Part shown: in pieces, positions 12,646 through 15,677 of the stretch
Layout of the letters: each line of letters begins with the position of its first letter
How positions within the stretch are numbered: position 1 is the stretch's first letter
From: an uncultured Clostridia bacterium
Lineage (GTDB): Bacteria; Bacillota; Clostridia; Peptostreptococcales; Anaerovoracaceae
Length of the DNA stretch: 15,677 nucleotides
Assembly: GCA_934256595.1 (NCBI GenBank)
Contig: CAKQOW010000055.1
Span: forward strand, 1-15,677
Direction: 5' to 3'
Notes under the pieces: generated by a model
The model's database searches: none
The model's input: the letters and a program-made list of their open reading frames with translations, nothing else
Told to the model about the DNA's origin: nothing
Translations under genes and position numbers: made by a program

Positions 12646-13595
12646 AAAGAAAATGGAAAAGACAGGTGCCTGTATATCTGTTTACAGGCTTTCTTGAATC
12701 AGGCAAGACCACATTTTTAAATGAATCCATGGCAGAGCCGGAATTTACGGCAGGAGAGAGAAACCTCTGCATACTCTGCGAGGAGGGAGAGGTAGAGCCT
12801 GATTTTACGGATAATATAGAGATAAGCATTGAATATATAGAAGATGAGACTTCCGTTTCAAAGGAATATTTCCTGATGCTCAATGAGAAATACAAGCCGG
12901 AAAAAATTCTGATAGAGTACAACGGTATGTGGAAAATGGAGGATCTTTATCTGAATATGCCGGACAACTGGATAATATGTCAGGAGATGACCTTTGTGGA
13001 TTCGGGCAGCTTCACAGCATATAATATGAATATGCGAAATCTGGTTTACGACAAGCTCAAATACACCGATATGGTTATATTCAACCGCTTTGAAGAAGAC
13101 TATGATGTTATGGAGTTTCACAAGACCGTAAGAAACGCCAACAGAAACGCCCAGATAATATATGAGTCTCCGGCAGGCAAAATTCAGGTAGATGAAATCG
13201 AAGATCCGCTGCCGTTTGATGTTGAGGCGGACACTATTGATTTAGAGGACAGAGATTATGCCTACTGGTATCAGGACATAATGGCAGAGCCTGACGTATA
13301 CAAGGGCAAGACTATGATTTTATCCGCAATGGTGAAATCCAAGGGTATAGAGGGAAAGGACAGATTTGTTGTCGGCAGACCTCTTATGACCTGCTGTGAG
13401 GAGGATATAGAGTTTGCAGGTATGCGCTGCATAGCAGAGTGCGATGATGAGATAGCGCACAACAAATGGGCAAAAATAGAGGGCAAGGTGCATATTGCAG
13501 TAAACAAAAAAGAGGACCAGAGAGTGCCTGTAATACATGTAAGCAGAATTGAATATACCGATATGCCGGATAATGTTCTGGCTACATTCTATTGA
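12639..13595 (+). CDS. CobW-like GTPase fused to a TIGR03943/YcgQ-like C-terminal domain
   Basis: A 318-residue protein. Residues 10-180 are a divergent COG0523 GTPase: Walker A is TGFLESGKTT (16-25), but CxCC is absent, the Walker B EPSG is replaced by LIEYNGMW (91-98), and NKxD is NRFE (149-152). Residues 208-318 (WYQDIMAEPDVYKGKTM, RFVVGRPLMTCCEEDIEFAGM, WAKIEGKV, VPVIHVSRIEYTDMP) resemble the C-terminal domain of TIGR03943/YcgQ proteins, which normally pair with a YcgR-type permease. The start ATG lies inside the end of the first GTPase gene, so expression is coupled. The two probably work together in metal handling; no permease gene is in the window. The fusion call rests on motif memory, not a search. 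Confidence 0.75.
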   Translation: MLERKWKRQVPVYLFTGFLESGKTTFLNESMAEPEFTAGERNLCILCEEGEVEPDFTDNIEISIEYIEDETSVSKEYFLMLNEKYKPEKILIEYNGMWKMEDLYLNMPDNWIICQEMTFVDSGSFTAYNMNMRNLVYDKLKYTDMVIFNRFEEDYDVMEFHKTVRNANRNAQIIYESPAGKIQVDEIEDPLPFDVEADTIDLEDRDYAYWYQDIMAEPDVYKGKTMILSAMVKSKGIEGKDRFVVGRPLMTCCEEDIEFAGMRCIAECDDEIAHNKWAKIEGKVHIAVNKKEDQRVPVIHVSRIEYTDMPDNVLATFY

Positions 13596-13601
13596 TTGAA
13601 T

Positions 13602-13633
13602 AAGCGCAGTTTTGATGACTGCGTTTTTCTTTT
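13602..13633 (+). terminator. Terminator of the CobW-pair operon
   Basis: AAGCGCAGT (13602-13610) pairs with ACTGCGTTT (13618-13626, one G-U) across a 7-base loop and runs into TTTTTCTTTT. Confidence 0.85.
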
Positions 13634-13724
13634 ACAGGGACATATTTGCAGGAGTTTTGAATACAATTAATAAAAAAAGCCGTAAAAAACTATGTGTTTT
13701 CCCCGAAATTGCGACATTGTCTTA

Positions 13725-13762
13725 AAATTGTCAATTTAAAAAACAATGCAGGCGAATATAAT
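13725..13762 (+). promoter_or_regulatory. Candidate promoter region of the radical SAM gene
   Basis: A TATAAT lies at 13757-13762 without a clear -35. An inverted repeat AAATTG-T-CAATTT (13725-13737) sits 19 bases upstream, in the position of an activator or operator site. The leader to the start codon is about 90 bases. Confidence 0.35.
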
Positions 13763-13855
13763 TAGAATTAGAGAGGGAGTAATCTTTTTAAGAGGTATGT
13801 TTTAAAAACAGAAGATATTTAAGTATTATGTGGTAACAATGGGAGGAAGAACGAA

Positions 13856-15208
13856 ATGGGAATTAAACAGAGTTTAACAGAAGCGGGGCTTATGAGAGCC
13901 TACGACATACTGGCAAAAAATCCGAAAAAAAATCTGCTCAGAGCGGCGCAGATTGCCGAAAAGCTTGATATGGGCGGATCTTTCAAAGCGCAGCTTGGAG
14001 CCTTCAAGGAAATGGCGGCGCACCCGGACAACAACTGGAACCAGCTTTTAATAGGACTGTTTGATGAGATTGATGAGGGTGTGCTCAAGGCGACCTACAG
14101 GAACTTTTTCCTCAACGGTTCGCTTCTGAGCGGCAAAAAAGCAAAGGAAATGAGAGAAAAATACAACTGCAATATACCTTGGGCAATCCTGCTTGACCCG
14201 ACATCAGCCTGCAATCTGCACTGCACAGGCTGCTGGGCTGCGCAGTACGGCAACAAGCTGAACCTGTCCTTTGAGGAGCTTGACAGCATCATAACACAGG
14301 GCAAGGAAATGGGCGTGTATGTATATCTCTACTCCGGCGGAGAGCCGCTTGTGCGCAAAGACGATATAATCAGGCTGTGTGAAAAGCACCCTGACTGTCA
14401 GTTTACCTGCTTTACCAACGGTACGCTGATAGACGAAAAATTTGCAGACGATATGCTGAGAGTCAAAAACTTCATTCCGGCAATAAGCGTTGAGGGTTTT
14501 GAAGAGGATACGGATTTCAGAAGAGGCGACGGTACTTTCGGCAAGGTTGAAGAGGCTATGAGAATACTCAAGTCAAAGAGGCTTCCGTTTGGAATTTCCT
14601 GCTGCTACACCAGCAGGAACTACAAGACCATAGGATCTGAAGAATATTACGATCAGATGATTGCATGGGGCGCAAAATTCTGCTGGTTCTTCACCTATAT
14701 GCCTGTCGGGGTTGATGCAGTACCTGAGCTTATGGTTACAGACGAACAGAGGGAATATATGTATCACAAGGTAAGAGAATTCAGAAAAACAAAACCTCTG
14801 TTTACAATAGATTTCTGGAATGATGGTGAATATGTCAAGGGCTGCATTGCGGGCGGACGTTCATACTTCCATATCAATGCCAACGGTGATATAGAACCTT
14901 GCGCTTTCATACATTATTCTGATTCAAATATCAGAGAAAAAACTTTGCTTGAAGCCTTGCAGTCACCCCTGTTTATGTGTTATCATAAAGAGCAGCCGTT
15001 CTGTCAGAATTATCTGAGACCTTGTCCGCTGCTGGATAACCAGCACGCGCTTGAGAACATGGTTAAGGAATCAGGAGCGTATTCTACAGATCTGGCGCAT
15101 CCGGAGGACGTTTCGGATCTTACTGCCAAATGTATCCCTGTTGCAGACAAGTGGGAGCAGACGGCAAACAGAATCTGGACGGAGGATCATCCGGGAGAGC
15201 CTATGTAA
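13856..15208 (+). CDS. Radical SAM protein with SPASM-like C-terminus
   Basis: A 450-residue radical SAM enzyme. An N-terminal helical region (1-105) precedes the barrel. The [4Fe-4S]/SAM motif is C119-x3-C123-x2-C126 (ACNLHCTGC), with SGGEP (160-164) for SAM binding and SVEGF (211-215). The C-terminal part has further cysteines spaced as in SPASM-type auxiliary clusters (C330, C349 in GDIEPCAF, C375, C383, C390). Such enzymes modify peptides, proteins or small molecules. No peptide substrate gene is recognisable nearby, so the reaction is unknown. GGGAGGA precedes the ATG. A short HicB-like gene follows after 79 bases and may be co-transcribed. Confidence 0.88.
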   Translation: MGIKQSLTEAGLMRAYDILAKNPKKNLLRAAQIAEKLDMGGSFKAQLGAFKEMAAHPDNNWNQLLIGLFDEIDEGVLKATYRNFFLNGSLLSGKKAKEMREKYNCNIPWAILLDPTSACNLHCTGCWAAQYGNKLNLSFEELDSIITQGKEMGVYVYLYSGGEPLVRKDDIIRLCEKHPDCQFTCFTNGTLIDEKFADDMLRVKNFIPAISVEGFEEDTDFRRGDGTFGKVEEAMRILKSKRLPFGISCCYTSRNYKTIGSEEYYDQMIAWGAKFCWFFTYMPVGVDAVPELMVTDEQREYMYHKVREFRKTKPLFTIDFWNDGEYVKGCIAGGRSYFHINANGDIEPCAFIHYSDSNIREKTLLEALQSPLFMCYHKEQPFCQNYLRPCPLLDNQHALENMVKESGAYSTDLAHPEDVSDLTAKCIPVADKWEQTANRIWTEDHPGEPM

Positions 15209-15287
15209 TAGAGAGGCAGTATATTAGCAAGTACAAAATCAGGGAAATAGTAAACGGTTAGAATCTTACTATCAAGGGGAGTTTTGT

Positions 15288-15515
15288 ATGAGTGATGTAA
15301 AAATGCTTAGCCTGACACAGATGGAATACAAGGGCTTTCAGGGAGATATCAACTATGACCTTGAGACCAACACCTATTCCGGTAAAGTGACAAACAGGCA
15401 GACTTACTATTCCATCGAGTATCTGGCAAAAACAATTCACAGTCTGAGAGAGGCGTTTGCAAATGCTGTGGACGAATACCTGGAAAGCTGCAGACTGGCT
15501 TTTGCAGAAGCATAG
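15288..15515 (+). CDS. Short HicB-like protein without toxin partner
   Basis: A 75-residue protein. The core MEYKGFQGDINYDLETNTYSGKV (12-34), followed by SIEYLAKTIHSLREAFANAVDEYLESC (42-68), matches the COG4226 HicB pattern: MEYKGYxGxVxY.....YGK, then a helix ending in AVDDYLE. Usual relatives are longer, ending in a DNA-binding segment; this one stops right after the helix. No HicA gene is seen before it or in the 160 bases after it. AGGGGAG precedes the ATG. It may be a solitary HicB-fold protein rather than a functional antitoxin. Confidence 0.7.
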   Translation: MSDVKMLSLTQMEYKGFQGDINYDLETNTYSGKVTNRQTYYSIEYLAKTIHSLREAFANAVDEYLESCRLAFAEA

Positions 15516-15533
15516 CAGGAATAGCAGAATCAT

Positions 15534-15568
15534 GCTGCTGCGGAGTATATTACACCGCAGCGGTTTTT
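15534..15568 (+). terminator. Terminator after the short HicB-like gene
   Basis: GCTGCGG (15537-15543) pairs perfectly with CCGCAGC (15555-15561), extended by weaker pairs at the base, and ends in TTTTT (15564-15568). Confidence 0.85.
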
Positions 15569-15574
15569 ATATAT

Positions 15575-15677
15575 TTAACACGCCGTGAGCAAGAAATCCA
15601 CCACTTCTATAAGTGGTGGGATGAATTGTGATTAACACGGCGATTTCTTGACTCCTGCATCTTGCTGTACTATGATA
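15575..15677 (+). mobile_element. Probable left end of an IS200/IS605-type element (truncated by window)
   Basis: Just past the terminator is a perfect hairpin CCACCACTT-CTAT-AAGTGGTGG (stem 15598-15606 with 15611-15619), very like the subterminal hairpins of IS200/IS605 elements. It is enclosed by a second inverted repeat CAAGAAATC/GATTTCTTG (15590-15598 with 15642-15650) and by direct copies of TTAACACG (15575-15582 and 15632-15639). No coding sequence is inside the window. The same hairpin type also occurs at the TnpB/omega-RNA end of such elements, so left or right end is judged only from the rightward promoter. Confidence 0.5.
15648..15676 (+). promoter_or_regulatory. Rightward promoter at the window edge
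   Basis: TTGACT (15648-15653), a 17-base spacer and TATGAT (15671-15676). It points out of the window, presumably to a transposase. The -35 overlaps the right arm of the 9-base inverted repeat, so structure could influence its use. Confidence 0.55.

Overview
The window looks like a chromosomal segment from an anaerobic Bacillota, most likely a member of the Clostridia. The signs are moderately AT-rich DNA with strong GGAGG-type ribosome binding sites, CCA-encoding tRNA genes, an AgrC/AgrA-like GHKL kinase with a LytTR regulator, NhaC-superfamily antiporters, a radical SAM/SPASM protein, and a small protein resembling the C-terminal tail of anaerobic ribonucleotide reductase. Species cannot be fixed from sequence alone.

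Layout. Bases 1-3364 are read mostly on the minus strand: an ArsR metalloregulator at the left edge, alanine racemase (alr), an SDR-type NAD(P)-dependent epimerase/dehydratase, and the small NrdD-tail-like gene with a TTG start. Each of these transcription units has a recognisable terminator or promoter. Bases 3365-5566 are read on the plus strand: tRNA-Arg(CCU), a gene-poor stretch of about 370 bases, a HicA/HicB toxin-antitoxin pair missed in part by simple ORF calling, an r1t-type holin-like gene, and pgeF (YfiH), which overlaps the holin gene by ATGA.

Bases 5588-11485 hold two paralogous NhaC-family antiporters, one on each strand. Between them lie tRNA-Arg(CCG) and a LytTR response regulator plus AgrC-like kinase. 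No AgrB/AgrD pheromone genes are present. Repeats at 21-base spacing and inverted repeats sit just upstream of both antiporter genes, which suggests, but does not prove, that the two-component system controls them.

Bases 11590-13633 encode two overlapping COG0523/CobW-type GTPases. The first has a very long His/Cys-rich metal-binding insert. The second lacks the CxCC metal motif and carries a C-terminal domain resembling the TIGR03943/YcgQ family. I read this as a metal-trafficking operon, and it is the most interesting unit here. Bases 13856-15568 hold a radical SAM/SPASM protein and a short HicB-like protein without a toxin partner. The last ~100 bases look like the left end of an IS200/IS605-type element, with a hairpin and an outward promoter whose transposase would lie beyond the window.
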